In this document: positions 41,138 to 50,797 of the stretch, piece by piece
Numbering within the stretch: the first letter of the stretch is position 1
How the letters are laid out: every line of letters begins with the position of its first letter
Source: Reichenbachiella agariperforans
GTDB lineage: Bacteria > Bacteroidota > Bacteroidia > Cytophagales > Cyclobacteriaceae
Direction of reading: 5' to 3'
DNA: 64,000 bases
Assembly: GCF_900142205.1 (NCBI RefSeq)
Contig: NZ_FRAA01000010.1
Span: 1-64,000 of the forward strand
Position numbers and translations under genes: made by a program
The notes under the pieces: generated by a model
Told to the model about the DNA's origin: nothing
The model's input: only the letters and a program-made list of their open reading frames with translations
Databases searched by the model: none

Positions 41138-41145
41138 TAACTTTG
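41138..41145 (+). promoter_or_regulatory. -7 promoter element of ndk
   Basis: TAACTTTG matches TAnnTTTG, 31 bp before the ndk ATG. Nineteen bases upstream lies a T-run (41115-41120) that is an imperfect TTTG. Probable ndk promoter. Confidence 0.5.
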
Positions 41146-41176
41146 CGCCTTTTGAAAACACATATCACAAGAAACA

Positions 41177-41596
41177 ATGACGAACAATAAAACCTTCACA
41201 ATGATAAAACCGGATGCTTTTGCAGACGGACACACAGGAGCAATTCTCAAAATGATTGAAGAAGCAGGATTCACAATCAAAGCGATGAAAACAGTAAAAC
41301 TGACAGCTGAGGACGCTGGACAATTCTATGCTGTACATAGTGAAAGACCATTCTACGGAGAGTTATGCGCATACATGTCCAAAGGACCAATCGTCGCTGC
41401 TATCCTCGAAAAAGAAAATGCAGTAGCTGACTTTAGAGCACTCATCGGCGCTACTAATCCCGATGATGCTGCAGAAGGTACAATCAGAAAATTGTTTGCT
41501 AAATCACTAGAAGCAAATGCAGTGCATGGCTCTGACTCTGACGAAAATGCTGCTATCGAAGGTTCATTCTACTTCTCTGAGATAGAGAAAATATAA
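41177..41596 (+). CDS. ndk: Nucleoside diphosphate kinase
   Basis: 139 residues, the usual length. [15 protein letters not shown] opens the fold, and the phospho-acceptor His 117 lies in [15 protein letters not shown]. It transfers the gamma phosphate from ATP to other NDPs through a phosphohistidine, balancing nucleotide pools. It is the only plus-strand gene in a long minus-strand block, divergent to nrnA, and has its own promoter and terminator. Confidence 0.97.
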   Translation: MTNNKTFTMIKPDAFADGHTGAILKMIEEAGFTIKAMKTVKLTAEDAGQFYAVHSERPFYGELCAYMSKGPIVAAILEKENAVADFRALIGATNPDDAAEGTIRKLFAKSLEANAVHGSDSDENAAIEGSFYFSEIEKI

Positions 41597-41622
41597 GACA
41601 CATCTTATCAAGATATCGGAAG

Positions 41623-41660
41623 AGGTTCTTTTTGACTAAACTCGAAAAGAACCTTTTTTC
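41623..41660 (+). terminator. ndk intrinsic terminator
   Basis: Stem AGGTTCTTTT/AAAAGAACCT (41623-41632, 41645-41654) with a 12-nt loop, followed by a T tract on the plus strand. It lies 27 bp after the ndk stop. Confidence 0.85.
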
Positions 41661-42714
41661 ATTTCGTATTCTTCTGAAAAAACCGACTCCTCACCCATCT
41701 CGGTAAAAATATTGCACCTAGCAACAGATAAGGGTAATAAGACATCAATCTCCAAAAGATGCTAGACACGAAGGTGTAGTCTCCTAGGTACTCGTAAAAA
41801 AACTGATTGAAGAAATACTCTGCAGTACCAGAACTCCCTGGTGTAGGCGAAATCAACATGACAATCCACATGATCACCTGACGGGAAAATATCACCATGT
41901 GATCTGCCACAGACAGCGTGTGATAAGCCTCCACTAGGCTATTGAGCATAAGGTAGCGCGCACTCCATATAAAGGCTGTTGCGCCAGTGATTTTCAACCA
42001 ATAAGAGACCGCTTTGCCTTTGAGTCCAGCTGATGCCATGATAATCTCGTTACCATATTGGTTGGCCTTTCCTCTCCATCGTTTGAAGTATCTGATGGCG
42101 GTCACCTTGAGTAGAAACCACTTGAATGCCCGCGGCCTGACAAACAGCGCATAGGACATCACCAGCGTATAAGCTGCTATCAGCCCATAGCTCATAAAAA
42201 ACAACAACTGCAAGCTCGTGCCGATTTCCAAGTCCATCGCTTTGACATCTGGAAAAATCAAACCCTTCGTCAGCAGCATCACGATCGGTGCAGCAATCAC
42301 GAAGAACAGATTGTCCAGAATCGCCGTGAGCATCACATACGCCAACGACTTACCCACATTGATCCCCTCAGCCATAAACACGAATACCACGACGGCCGTC
42401 CCCCCCACAACCGAGGGTGTAACCGCTGAAGCGAATTCCCACAAAATAATGATAACAATACTGCGTGACCAGTTGAGTTCTCCGTCCGATATGGTTTTGA
42501 CCCGGTAGACATAGCCCACATCTCGTGCAAAAAGCACCAGAAAAGCGACAATCACAGACGACAATTTGGCATCAAAGATCAGATGAAGCGTAGCTGCTGT
42601 AATGTTCGGGTCACTGTAGAACATATAAAACACAACTGCCAAACCGAGGACGATAGGAATCCAGATCTTGTTCGGGTCTAGAACCTTGAATACTTTCTTA
42701 TTGCTAATGTCCAT
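41659..42714 (-). CDS. Flippase-like membrane protein (UPF0104 / LPG synthase TM domain)
   Basis: 351 residues from the ATG at 42714, which overlaps the scpA stop as TAATG; a start further upstream would run into scpA. About eight transmembrane helices. Family patterns include a helix pair with WEFASAVTPSVVGGTAVVVF, and the C-terminal MLISPTPGSSGTAEYFFNQFF. The P-T-P-G-x-x-G-x-x-E segment is a hallmark of the MprF flippase/AglD2-like (COG0392) group. It probably moves or binds a lipid in the inner membrane. Its place after scpA is by operon position only; the substrate is unknown. Confidence 0.85.
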   Translation of the reverse strand: MDISNKKVFKVLDPNKIWIPIVLGLAVVFYMFYSDPNITAATLHLIFDAKLSSVIVAFLVLFARDVGYVYRVKTISDGELNWSRSIVIIILWEFASAVTPSVVGGTAVVVFVFMAEGINVGKSLAYVMLTAILDNLFFVIAAPIVMLLTKGLIFPDVKAMDLEIGTSLQLLFFMSYGLIAAYTLVMSYALFVRPRAFKWFLLKVTAIRYFKRWRGKANQYGNEIIMASAGLKGKAVSYWLKITGATAFIWSARYLMLNSLVEAYHTLSVADHMVIFSRQVIMWIVMLISPTPGSSGTAEYFFNQFFYEYLGDYTFVSSIFWRLMSYYPYLLLGAIFLPRWVRSRFFQKNTK

Positions 42715-43463
42715 TAATCTACTGCTACTTCCTCTCGTCCTTCTATCCAAAAATTATTAAAGCCTTCTCCCAAGTGAAGTTTGACCTGTTGCAGCTGTAG
42801 CAACTCTAATATCGCTAAGAAATTAAAAATCACGTATATCTTTTCGGGGTTCTCTTTGATCAAATCAGTAAATGCCATGCGACCAGATGCACGAACACTG
42901 TCCAAGATATAACTCTTTTGGTCCGCAATAGTGTAGGGGTACTGGACAACTTGATGAATCACCTTATTTTTCTCCATCTCGTAGCGCTGCATGACCTTCT
43001 GATAGACCTTGAGGATTTTGAACAAATCCAGGTTCTGGAGTTCGGCCTCTACGTTGGTCGATTCTGCCAGTGCTTTGATTTCTCTGGTGATATTGCCTCG
43101 ACGCTCCCTATCCATGCGATCCGTCTCCAGTTGCACGAGTTCAGCGATCACAGATTTGTATCGCTTGTACTCTAGCAGGTGACGCACGAGTTCTTCTCTC
43201 GGATCGATCTCATTACCCTCTTCATCGATCACGGGTCTAGGCAGGAGCATTTTAGCCTTGATGCGCATCAGTGTCGCCGCTACTAGGATAAACTCACTAG
43301 CTACTTCGATATTGAGTTTTTCGAGCTGATGAACGTAATCCAAGAAATCATTAGCAATCTGCGAAATAGGAATATCATAAATATCCAACTCGTCTCTTTC
43401 GATAAAAAAGAGAAGAAGGTCAAAGGGACCTTCAAAGAGTGGTAATTTAACTTCGAATTTCAA
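42714..43463 (-). CDS. scpA: Segregation and condensation protein A (kleisin)
   Basis: 249 residues. The N-terminal part PLFEGPFDLLLFFIERDELDIYDIPISQIANDFLDYV is the diagnostic ScpA segment, followed by ASEFILVAATLMRIKAKMLLP. A winged-helix-like C-terminus closes the protein. ScpA bridges the SMC heads and, with ScpB, forms the condensin that is loaded near the replication origin. Neither smc nor scpB is in the window. It is linked to the flippase-like gene by a 1-bp overlap. Confidence 0.95.
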   Translation of the reverse strand: MKFEVKLPLFEGPFDLLLFFIERDELDIYDIPISQIANDFLDYVHQLEKLNIEVASEFILVAATLMRIKAKMLLPRPVIDEEGNEIDPREELVRHLLEYKRYKSVIAELVQLETDRMDRERRGNITREIKALAESTNVEAELQNLDLFKILKVYQKVMQRYEMEKNKVIHQVVQYPYTIADQKSYILDSVRASGRMAFTDLIKENPEKIYVIFNFLAILELLQLQQVKLHLGEGFNNFWIEGREEVAVD

Positions 43464-43533
43464 ACTGACTTTTCCTTAGATCTCAAAGGTATATTGATTC
43501 GCCCTATTGAAAAAATCAGCGGGACATGTTTAC

Positions 43534-44052
43534 TTAGGATTTGACCTTTGGGCGTTTGTACAGTGGTACGGCACTACATGCCTCTCCGTACATCAAGCTA
43601 GACACCACAGGTTTTAGCAGGCGCGTGATCTCCACGTATGCGAACTCTGGCACAGGGTATCGCCCACAGCCTTTGATGATCACCTTTTGATCTCTAAACT
43701 CCTCCAAATCCACCTGTCCCAATGCTGTTTGAAACAGTGAATTCTCCAAATGACTCAAATCACCGAACACGACACTCTTAGCGACAGGCTCGATGACAGA
43801 CGTCAAAAGCATATACGCCCATGTCGGTACGATCGCATCCACACTACAATATATCGCGACATGCTTACTGTCATACTGCGCCCAATCGTGACTAGAAACA
43901 AACGCACGAAACTCCTTCTCACGAAGCACTAGCCCGTTGTACAGATTATCCTTGATATCAAACTGAACACGCGGCGCATGATCATAGTAGCTTTCTAAAT
44001 CAAAAGTAATCAAACTACTCTCTGCGACCTTATTTACTATTTCTCCTTGCAT
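43534..44052 (-). CDS. DUF2480 family protein
   Basis: 172 residues matching the Bacteroidota-restricted DUF2480 family: NKVAESSLITFDLESYY, DIKDNLYNGLVLREKEFR, the CSVDAIVPTWAYMLLTS segment and DQKVIIKGCGRYPVPEFAYVEIT. No signal peptide or membrane helix. Two conserved cysteines sit in CSVDA and KGCG. The family function is unknown. Its start codon overlaps the tsaB stop by 1 bp, so it is translationally coupled to it. Confidence 0.88.
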   Translation of the reverse strand: MQGEIVNKVAESSLITFDLESYYDHAPRVQFDIKDNLYNGLVLREKEFRAFVSSHDWAQYDSKHVAIYCSVDAIVPTWAYMLLTSVIEPVAKSVVFGDLSHLENSLFQTALGQVDLEEFRDQKVIIKGCGRYPVPEFAYVEITRLLKPVVSSLMYGEACSAVPLYKRPKVKS

Positions 44053-44738
44053 TATTTTTTGGATGTCTTCGCTGTGGCTAATCTAAACTCTTTTAGATAG
44101 AACGGTTCAAAATCAATTACGTTTTCGAACTGACCCAATTCATACTTTTTAGCTCCTAGCAGTCCAACCTCTACCGCTGATGGATACACTTCTGAGACGA
44201 AAGAAGCATTAGGATGCTGGATTACCTCTTGGCACTTGGCTGCTCCATCACCAAAGAATACCACCTGATGGTCTGCGAGTTCCGTAACAAAGCTCTCTTC
44301 GTCCACAATCACAGGTTCTGTCTCTTGTACCGTCTCAAAACTGCCATTTTTCACCATTGCATAGACTTCCATTCGTCTAGCATCTATCATAGGACATAAA
44401 TAATCTACCTGAGAGGAGTATCGATATACCTGATACGCCATTGCTTCCAGCGTATTGACCGCTATCAATGGTAGCTCCAGTGCATAGCAGAGTCCCTTGG
44501 CTGCCGACACGCCAATACGAAGACCAGTATAAGACCCTGGCCCTTCTGATATGGCAATAGCATCAAGTTCTTCTAGCGTCGTTCCAGTATTTTTCATCAG
44601 TTCATCGATCATCACATGCAGCAATGACGAATGAGACTTATCAATATTATAGTGCTGAGCTCCTACTACTAGTCCTGCGCGAATCAGCGCAACTGAACCG
44701 CTCTTCGTAGAGGTATCTATACTGAGTATTGTGGACAA
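44052..44738 (-). CDS. tsaB: tRNA N6-threonylcarbamoyladenosine synthesis protein TsaB
   Basis: 228 residues of the ASKHA fold: ILSIDTSTKSGSVALI at the start, HSSLLHVMIDELM, and AISEGPGSYTGLRIGVSAAKGL, the conserved TsaB segment. The length is standard. TsaB is the regulatory partner of TsaD and TsaE in making t6A at position 37 of ANN-decoding tRNAs. It follows the C-terminal processing protease gene in the rpmH operon. Confidence 0.95.
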   Translation of the reverse strand: MSTILSIDTSTKSGSVALIRAGLVVGAQHYNIDKSHSSLLHVMIDELMKNTGTTLEELDAIAISEGPGSYTGLRIGVSAAKGLCYALELPLIAVNTLEAMAYQVYRYSSQVDYLCPMIDARRMEVYAMVKNGSFETVQETEPVIVDEESFVTELADHQVVFFGDGAAKCQEVIQHPNASFVSEVYPSAVEVGLLGAKKYELGQFENVIDFEPFYLKEFRLATAKTSKK

Positions 44739-44750
44739 TCTAATACGTGA

Positions 44751-46394
44751 TTAATTGGACAAAATTTGCTTATACTGTGCAGGGCTATTGAGCAACTCCT
44801 GTGCTCTGAGGATCGTGGGATCATGATCTAAAGCAGCCTCTATCAGCCCATCCTGAAAATAGTATCGACTGACAATCTCCTCTTCGAGCATATATTTAAC
44901 CTCGTCTTGATAATCGACCAGATAGCTCGACTTGATCTTCGATACTTTTTCTTTGAGCGCCTCTATGCTTGGCTGTAGTCCTTCATAGTATTTTTCCTCC
45001 TTAGACAGATCCACCAATCGATTGATCGCTTCGTCTATCTGAGACGAAAAACTCAAATCTTTTGCTTCCAGCCAAGTCACAAATTCTGCATACTCCGCAT
45101 CCGACAACTCAAAGCTTCTCGACGAACTGATTTCCGCATTTTCCGCATGATAAATCGTCGCATAGTCGAACAGAAAATCATTGCTAATGATATTAAACAA
45201 AAGATGAGAGTACTTCTGCGCATCGACTTGCACATCTGGATTGATTCCTCCGCCATCATAGACGGTTCGTCCCTTACTGGTTTTGAATGCTACTTTTAAA
45301 GAATCTGGAATTTTTGCCACACTACCATCTTCATTTTTGTGTGAATAATCTATAGCCTGAATACATCTACCGCTTGGTATATAATATTTCGCAGTGGTAA
45401 TTTTGAGCTGGGCATTGTAGGGTAGTGGTCTAGTAGCCTGCACCAGCCCCTTTCCATACGTCCGTTTACCTACTAAAACACCTCTATCATAGTCTTGTAT
45501 CACCCCAGATACGATCTCCGCTGCTGAAGCAGTACCACTACTCGTCAGTACCACGAGCGGAATCTCTTCATCCGTACTCAGGTTAGGCGCATTATAGGTT
45601 TTATTCCATGATTCCTTTTTCCCCTTTGTGTTCACCACTTCTTTTCCTTTCGGAATAAAAACGTTGGCAACCTTGATGGCTTCATCCAAAAGTCCTCCTG
45701 GGTTATCCCTTAAGTCTAATACTACTTTCTTTGCCCCCCTAGCTTTCAAGTCTAACAGCGCATTCTTGGTCTCCTCACTCGCGTGAGTCGTAAAGTCACT
45801 CAACAAAATATACCCTGTATCCTCTTGCAACATTCCGTAATAAGCAACATTACTAATCGTGATTTTTTCTCTCACGATTGTGATGAGCATGGGTTCTGAT
45901 ACGCCATACCTATCCACAATTAGACTCAGCTCTGTACCCGGCTGTCCTTTGAGCAATTCACTGATCGCCGGAGATGACACCCCCTTTAGGGACTTTCCAT
46001 CGATGTGAGTAATCTGATCACCTATAAGCAAACCAGCATCATGCGCAGGGTATCCGATGTATGGCATCAGGACAGTATTAACTCCATCACGCTTTCCTAC
46101 GATAGCCCCTATGCCGCCATACTCCCCTGTGGTAATGGTCCGGTAGCTCTCCAGTTCGCTCTCAGGGATGTAATCCGTGTAAGGGTCCAGCGAACTGAGC
46201 ATTGCATCGATACCTGTCGTAACGATCTCTTCGTTGGGCAACTGATCTACGTAATGCGTATTAAGTTCGCGATACAAGGTCGCAAAAATGTTGAGATTGC
46301 GAGAAATCTCAAAGTAGTTATCACTATAGAATGTAAACGAAAACATCCCTACCAACACTGCTACTCCTACTGTTCCTATGATAATTCTTTTCAT
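44751..46394 (-). CDS. ctpA: S41 C-terminal processing peptidase
   Basis: 547 residues with an N-terminal hydrophobic anchor (about 5-22). A PDZ domain follows at about 85-165 (YGGIGAIVGKRDG, PAHDAGLLIGDQI). The S41 domain has LLDLRDNPGGLLDEAIKVA, the catalytic Ser in TSSGTASAAEI and the Lys in RGVLVGKRTYGKGL. It cleaves non-polar C-termini of periplasmic proteins. A helical C-terminal extension of about 150 residues is unlike the shortest CtpA proteins but common in Bacteroidota. It starts 1 bp after rnpA. Confidence 0.93.
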   Translation of the reverse strand: MKRIIIGTVGVAVLVGMFSFTFYSDNYFEISRNLNIFATLYRELNTHYVDQLPNEEIVTTGIDAMLSSLDPYTDYIPESELESYRTITTGEYGGIGAIVGKRDGVNTVLMPYIGYPAHDAGLLIGDQITHIDGKSLKGVSSPAISELLKGQPGTELSLIVDRYGVSEPMLITIVREKITISNVAYYGMLQEDTGYILLSDFTTHASEETKNALLDLKARGAKKVVLDLRDNPGGLLDEAIKVANVFIPKGKEVVNTKGKKESWNKTYNAPNLSTDEEIPLVVLTSSGTASAAEIVSGVIQDYDRGVLVGKRTYGKGLVQATRPLPYNAQLKITTAKYYIPSGRCIQAIDYSHKNEDGSVAKIPDSLKVAFKTSKGRTVYDGGGINPDVQVDAQKYSHLLFNIISNDFLFDYATIYHAENAEISSSRSFELSDAEYAEFVTWLEAKDLSFSSQIDEAINRLVDLSKEEKYYEGLQPSIEALKEKVSKIKSSYLVDYQDEVKYMLEEEIVSRYYFQDGLIEAALDHDPTILRAQELLNSPAQYKQILSN

Positions 46395-46796
46395 TTACAC
46401 TTCTTTTTCAAACTTGGCTAATAAACGGTTTAGCGAAGCGATTAGTTTTTTCTGAATGAAGGCAAAAGACTGCACCTCTTTTGCTGTGTAAATATAGGCA
46501 ATTGACAAATATGGATCTAAATCCGAGATCAAATGCTTATTGAGTCGATATGCCTCTCGAATGAGCCGCTTGATGTGATTTCTGTCCACTGCCTTTTTGA
46601 ACCTCCGTTTGGAGACGGATATCAAAATCTGATGCACAGACGCATCGGCTTTTTCTTGGGGAAGAAATTTTAATGAGAATGGGTACAAATGAAAAGATGC
46701 TCCTTTCGTAAAAAGAGCATCAATTTCTTTTTTGCTACTGAGTCTTTCTTGTTTAGAAAAACCCTGTTTGCCAACTATGTCGTTTGCTTCCTTCAT
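46395..46796 (-). CDS. rnpA: Ribonuclease P protein component
   Basis: 133 residues of the RnpA fold: QERLSSKKEIDALFTKGASFHLYPFSLKFL, then SVSKRRFKKAVDRNHIKRLIREAYRLNK, the RNR-type RNA-binding motif. It supports the RNA subunit in 5' processing of pre-tRNA. It lies 33 bp downstream of rpmH as in most bacteria and is followed by ctpA at a 1-bp interval, so one transcript probably runs rpmH-rnpA-ctpA-tsaB-DUF2480 and perhaps on to scpA. Confidence 0.95.
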   Translation of the reverse strand: MKEANDIVGKQGFSKQERLSSKKEIDALFTKGASFHLYPFSLKFLPQEKADASVHQILISVSKRRFKKAVDRNHIKRLIREAYRLNKHLISDLDPYLSIAYIYTAKEVQSFAFIQKKLIASLNRLLAKFEKEV

Positions 46797-46829
46797 ATTA
46801 TGAGCGAAGGAATAGAAATAAGTTCAAAC

Positions 46830-46988
46830 TTATTTCTTGCTACCTCTTTCGTCAGATACTGTCAATTTTTTTCTGCCTTTAGCTCTTCTTCTAGCGATGA
46901 CAGATCTACCATTTACACTTTCCATTCTAGACCTGAAACCGTGCTTATTTTTTCTTTTTCTCTGCGAAGGTTGAAACGTTCTTTTCAT
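46830..46988 (-). CDS. rpmH: 50S ribosomal protein L34
   Basis: 52 residues from ATG (complement 46988-46986) to TAA (46832-46830): [20 protein letters not shown] opens the protein, then [22 protein letters not shown], an unmistakable L34. It is a small basic subunit of the large ribosome particle. It heads the rnpA operon. A promoter with both elements matching the Bacteroidota consensus lies 114 bp upstream (47102-47132). Confidence 0.97.
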   Translation of the reverse strand: MKRTFQPSQRKRKNKHGFRSRMESVNGRSVIARRRAKGRKKLTVSDERGSKK

Positions 46989-47101
46989 CTTATTTATCTT
47001 TTTATCTTAATCGGAACGAGAATTATATCACTGTCCCTTCTTTATCAATCACATTGTTTTTCAAAAAACTCTGAACCAGAGCCCGTTTGAAAAATGGAGT
47101 G

Positions 47102-47132
47102 CAAAAATAAGTAGCTTTTATATAATTACAAA
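47102..47132 (-). promoter_or_regulatory. Bacteroidota consensus promoter of the rpmH operon
   Basis: On the minus strand TTTG (47129-47132), exactly 19 bp, then TATTTTTG (47102-47109): a full TTTG-N19-TAnnTTTG match. It points to rpmH, leaving a leader of about 105 bases. Confidence 0.8.
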
Positions 47133-47239
47133 TTAGTTACCCATTCTTTATTAGTCCAAGTTATTAAAAATGAAGGAATAACTCCTAAATCGCTTTAAAT
47201 TCTATCTCTGCTTATGATATTTGCAAAAATATATATTTT

Positions 47240-48925
47240 ATGATCTCTTGTCGCATCTCTATTCCTAATCCACTTTCACATCTTTTACACCTTTCTGCCA
47301 CCTTTGACTTAGTTCCTAAAGGTCCTCAAGATTTCTCCCTCGCCAAATGGAGACCTGGCCGATACGAACTTGCATCTTTTGCCGACAATATTTTAGACTT
47401 CAGGGTTACCAACGAAAAGGGGCTCCCCTTACCTTGGCAAAAAACAGCCTCCAATACATGGTCTGTCAACAACCCCGCTGACCAAACAATCACCCTGCAC
47501 TACACCTACTATGCATATAAAATGGACGCTGGCAATTCGTGGGTAGACGAAACGCAGGTCTACATCAACTTTATCAATTGCATATTCTTCCAAAAACAAA
47601 CGAACGAGCAGCCCTACCACATCGACCTTGACCTCCCAAAAGATTACAAAATCGCCTGTTCACTTGGGACAAATATTTCATTAGAAGCAGAAAGCTTCTA
47701 CCAACTAGCAGACTCTCCTTTGATCGCTAGCAAGAGCCTCAACATCCTAACCTACACGGTAGCAGAACACCTTTTCTATATCTGTTTCATAGGAGACCAT
47801 CCACTAGACGAGCAACAAGTGCTAGCAGATTTCGAAAGCTTCACACGTCGACAAATTGAAGCGATGGGCGACTATCCAGCTCCCGAATACTACTTTCTCA
47901 TCCAATCGCTAGATTACAAACACTACCATGGGGTAGAGCATCAAAACTCTACCGTACTAGTATTAGGCCCCAACGATGACACCAGCAAAGAAACCTATAA
48001 AGAAAATCTACTGGGAGTAGCTTCTCACGAGCTCTTCCATATCTGGAATATCTGCCGCATCCGCCCTAAAGAGATGTCGCCATATGACCTAACAAGAGAA
48101 ACGATTTTTGAAACAGGCTTTGTCGCTGAGGGCTTCACTACTTACTACGGAGACTTGTTCTTGAAACAGTCTGGGGTCTTCTCTACGACTGATTACTACA
48201 AGGAAATCAACACGCTCCTACAGCGACATTTCCAAAACTACGGCAGATTCGAAAGTAGCCTAATCGAGTCATCAAGAAACCTATGGGTAGATGGATACAA
48301 AAAAAGCATACCTGCAAAAGAAGTTTCTATCTATGTAAAAGGTGCACTGGTAGCGCTCATATTGGATATTCAGATCCTACATTTCACGACGCAAAAAGCA
48401 AGCTTGCTAGACGTAATTCATCAGTTGTATGACAGATACACCTACGATCAGGGTGGCTATAGCAAAGCAGATGTCTACCAAGTCCTAGCAATGACTGGAG
48501 GAGAAACACTCCTTTCGCTCGCAAAAACGCTACTTGAAACAACCACTCCACTAGAGTCTATCCTAGCCGAGACGCTAGAACTAGTCGGTTGTAACATCAC
48601 CCCTCAACAACACAAAATAGACTTCACGGCCAAAACTGGAGTAGCATTGGAGGAAAAGCAGATCATAGAAATCACCAAAGACAGCCCCGCCTACTCCCTA
48701 CTATCCATAGGTGACACTGTACTCCAAATCAACGGTGAGGATTTCAATTCCGAGACAGTGCTCCAAGAAGGGGTTGTTCAATTGGAGATTAAACGAAATT
48801 CGATCCGTCAAACCATCTCCATCCCTATCAACAACTCCCGATACTTTGGCTTCTACCGCATCGAAGACCAAGAATCTCCGAGCGACACACAAATAAGCAT
48901 GAAAAAAAGCTGGCTAAAAACGTAA
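47240..48925 (+). CDS. M61 family metallopeptidase with PDZ domain
   Basis: 561 residues. The N-terminal beta domain has LAKWRPGRYELASFADNI, the catalytic zinc motif HELFH (His 263, Glu 264, His 267) lies in GVASHELFHIWNICRIRP, and the third-ligand region is FVAEGFTTYYGDLF. A PDZ domain covers about 460-545. M61 peptidases are glycyl-type aminopeptidases. No signal peptide is visible, so it is probably cytoplasmic, unlike many exported relatives. It is the first plus-strand gene right of the rpmH promoter. Confidence 0.9.
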   Translation: MISCRISIPNPLSHLLHLSATFDLVPKGPQDFSLAKWRPGRYELASFADNILDFRVTNEKGLPLPWQKTASNTWSVNNPADQTITLHYTYYAYKMDAGNSWVDETQVYINFINCIFFQKQTNEQPYHIDLDLPKDYKIACSLGTNISLEAESFYQLADSPLIASKSLNILTYTVAEHLFYICFIGDHPLDEQQVLADFESFTRRQIEAMGDYPAPEYYFLIQSLDYKHYHGVEHQNSTVLVLGPNDDTSKETYKENLLGVASHELFHIWNICRIRPKEMSPYDLTRETIFETGFVAEGFTTYYGDLFLKQSGVFSTTDYYKEINTLLQRHFQNYGRFESSLIESSRNLWVDGYKKSIPAKEVSIYVKGALVALILDIQILHFTTQKASLLDVIHQLYDRYTYDQGGYSKADVYQVLAMTGGETLLSLAKTLLETTTPLESILAETLELVGCNITPQQHKIDFTAKTGVALEEKQIIEITKDSPAYSLLSIGDTVLQINGEDFNSETVLQEGVVQLEIKRNSIRQTISIPINNSRYFGFYRIEDQESPSDTQISMKKSWLKT

Positions 48926-48940
48926 TTAATCACATATAAG

Positions 48941-48971
48941 TTTCGGGCTAAACATCTTAACTGTAGCTTTG
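48941..48971 (+). promoter_or_regulatory. Probable promoter of the ClC channel gene
   Basis: TTTC (48941-48944), 19 bp, then TAGCTTTG (48964-48971) fits the Bacteroidota promoter with one mismatch in the -33 element. It lies about 50 bp ahead of the channel gene start. Confidence 0.55.
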
Positions 48972-49021
48972 CATCACACTTCCCTCCCGAACCCCAATGT
49001 TTAAGAAAATAAATAGGTCAA

Positions 49022-50797
49022 ATGAATTTTAGGGACTTGTTGGTAAAGTTTCTGGTCTGGAGACTAAAGCACATCAGTAATAACAATTTCATCCTTATCC
49101 TTAGTGGAATTGTAGGTTTGGTCTCAGGTTTTGCAGCGGTGACTTTAAAGAGTGCAGTGCATCTACTCCAACATGTACTCCACGACATACGAGTCAACAA
49201 CGACCTCAATATTCTCTACATGGTCTATCCGGTCATAGGGATTTTCTTAACTGTACTAGTATCTAAATATATTCTAAAGGACAAGATGGGGCATGGGATT
49301 ACCAAAATCCTCTACTACATCTCTAAAAGGTCTAGTGTGGTCAAACGCACCATGACCTACACCCGAATGATCACGAGTACGATCACAGTAGGTTTTGGAG
49401 GATCAGTGGGACTAGAGGCGCCTATCGTCGTGACAGGATCTGCCATAGGCTCCAACCTGGGTAGGCTCACACACATGAACTACAAGAAACGTACTTTGCT
49501 CATCGCTTGCGGTGCTTCTGGTGCGATTGCAGCTATATTCAACTCTCCTATTGCGGGAGTTATTTTTGCTATCGAGGTTATTTTGACAGATGTCACCATT
49601 AACAAGTTCATCCCTATACTAATATCCTCGGTGGTAGGGTCTATGGTCTCTTACACCTTACTCGGTAGAGAGTTACTATTCAGTTTCAAACTACAGGACG
49701 CGTTCAAACCCGAACACATCCACTTTTATATACTTCTAGGAATTGCATGCGGTATCATCTCCGTACATTTCACTCGTCTTACTTATCTGGTAGAAAATGC
49801 CGTAGAAAAAATAAAAAATGATCTCAATCGAGCCTTACTAGGAGGGCTCGGCTTGGCGCTGATCATATTTGCTTTCCCTCCGATATACGGTGAAGGTTAT
49901 AACGTTATTTTGAACCTCCTCAACGGAAACGACGCTGTTATTTTTGACGAAAGTCTTATCTACGGCGAATCAGACAAGACTCTGATCGTCATCGCCCTGC
50001 TTTTTGCAATCTTAGTTATCAAACCAGTCGCTTCTGCACTCACTATCGGTGCTGGCGGTAGTGGAGGAATATTCGCCCCTTCTTTGTTCATGGGAGGAAT
50101 CGGCGGCTACCTTTTTGCACGCACGATCAACTATATATTCCCCGTACAGATAGACCAAAGTCACTTCACTTTGGTAGGCATGTGCGGCGTTATGAGTGGC
50201 GTACTCCACGCACCCTTGACTGCTATATTCTTGATTGCCGAGATTACAGGGGGATATGAATTATTCGTACCTCTGATGCTCGTGTCGGCCATTTCATTTA
50301 CCACGATCAATTATTTTGAACCTTACTCCCTCTACACTAAACCACTGATCGAGAAAGGGGATTTAATACAACATGACAAGGATAGGCAGGTACTGAGTCA
50401 AATGAATATGCGCAAACTAATCGAGTCTGACCTACTCAGCATCAAGTACGACGCATCACTAGACGACCTCATCAAACTCGTCAAAAAGTCCAAACGCAAC
50501 ATCTTCCCTGTATTGAATTATGAACAAGGTCTAGAGGGAATAGTAACGCTAGATGACATCAGGGATCGTATGTTTGATGAAGAGAAACGAAAATCGATCA
50601 TTGTCAAACAAGTCATGCAACTCCCTCCAGCAGAGGTCAACCCCGACGACTCTATGGAAGAGGTCATGAACAAGTTCGAAATCACACAAGCGTGGAACCT
50701 CCCCGTTATAGAAAATGGAAAATATCTAGGTTTCCTATCCAAATCAAGGATATTCAATGCCTACAGAACTAGACTAATCTCAAACGACAAAGAATAG
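49022..50797 (+). CDS. ClC family chloride channel/transporter with CBS domains
   Basis: 591 residues: about ten membrane helices, then two CBS domains (about 445-575: VMQLPPAEVNPDDSMEEV, then FEITQAWNLPVIENG). The selectivity motifs are GFGGSVGLEAPIV, with the gating Glu at 132, and GGSGGIFAPSLFMGG. The conserved Glu in the gate is typical of Cl-/H+ exchangers as well as channels. It moves chloride across the inner membrane; the CBS pair may sense adenine nucleotides. It ends 267 bp before the next gene, the gap that holds the DnaA boxes. Confidence 0.93.
   Translation: MNFRDLLVKFLVWRLKHISNNNFILILSGIVGLVSGFAAVTLKSAVHLLQHVLHDIRVNNDLNILYMVYPVIGIFLTVLVSKYILKDKMGHGITKILYYISKRSSVVKRTMTYTRMITSTITVGFGGSVGLEAPIVVTGSAIGSNLGRLTHMNYKKRTLLIACGASGAIAAIFNSPIAGVIFAIEVILTDVTINKFIPILISSVVGSMVSYTLLGRELLFSFKLQDAFKPEHIHFYILLGIACGIISVHFTRLTYLVENAVEKIKNDLNRALLGGLGLALIIFAFPPIYGEGYNVILNLLNGNDAVIFDESLIYGESDKTLIVIALLFAILVIKPVASALTIGAGGSGGIFAPSLFMGGIGGYLFARTINYIFPVQIDQSHFTLVGMCGVMSGVLHAPLTAIFLIAEITGGYELFVPLMLVSAISFTTINYFEPYSLYTKPLIEKGDLIQHDKDRQVLSQMNMRKLIESDLLSIKYDASLDDLIKLVKKSKRNIFPVLNYEQGLEGIVTLDDIRDRMFDEEKRKSIIVKQVMQLPPAEVNPDDSMEEVMNKFEITQAWNLPVIENGKYLGFLSKSRIFNAYRTRLISNDKE

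Noticed and set aside
41659-42750. Longer start for the flippase-like protein
   Set aside because: The extra 12 residues lie inside scpA; ATG at 42714 overlaps the scpA stop as TAATG and starts the fold.
46689-47090. Plus-strand 133-codon frame opposite rpmH and rnpA
   Set aside because: It overlaps two certain minus-strand genes and includes the rpmH leader.
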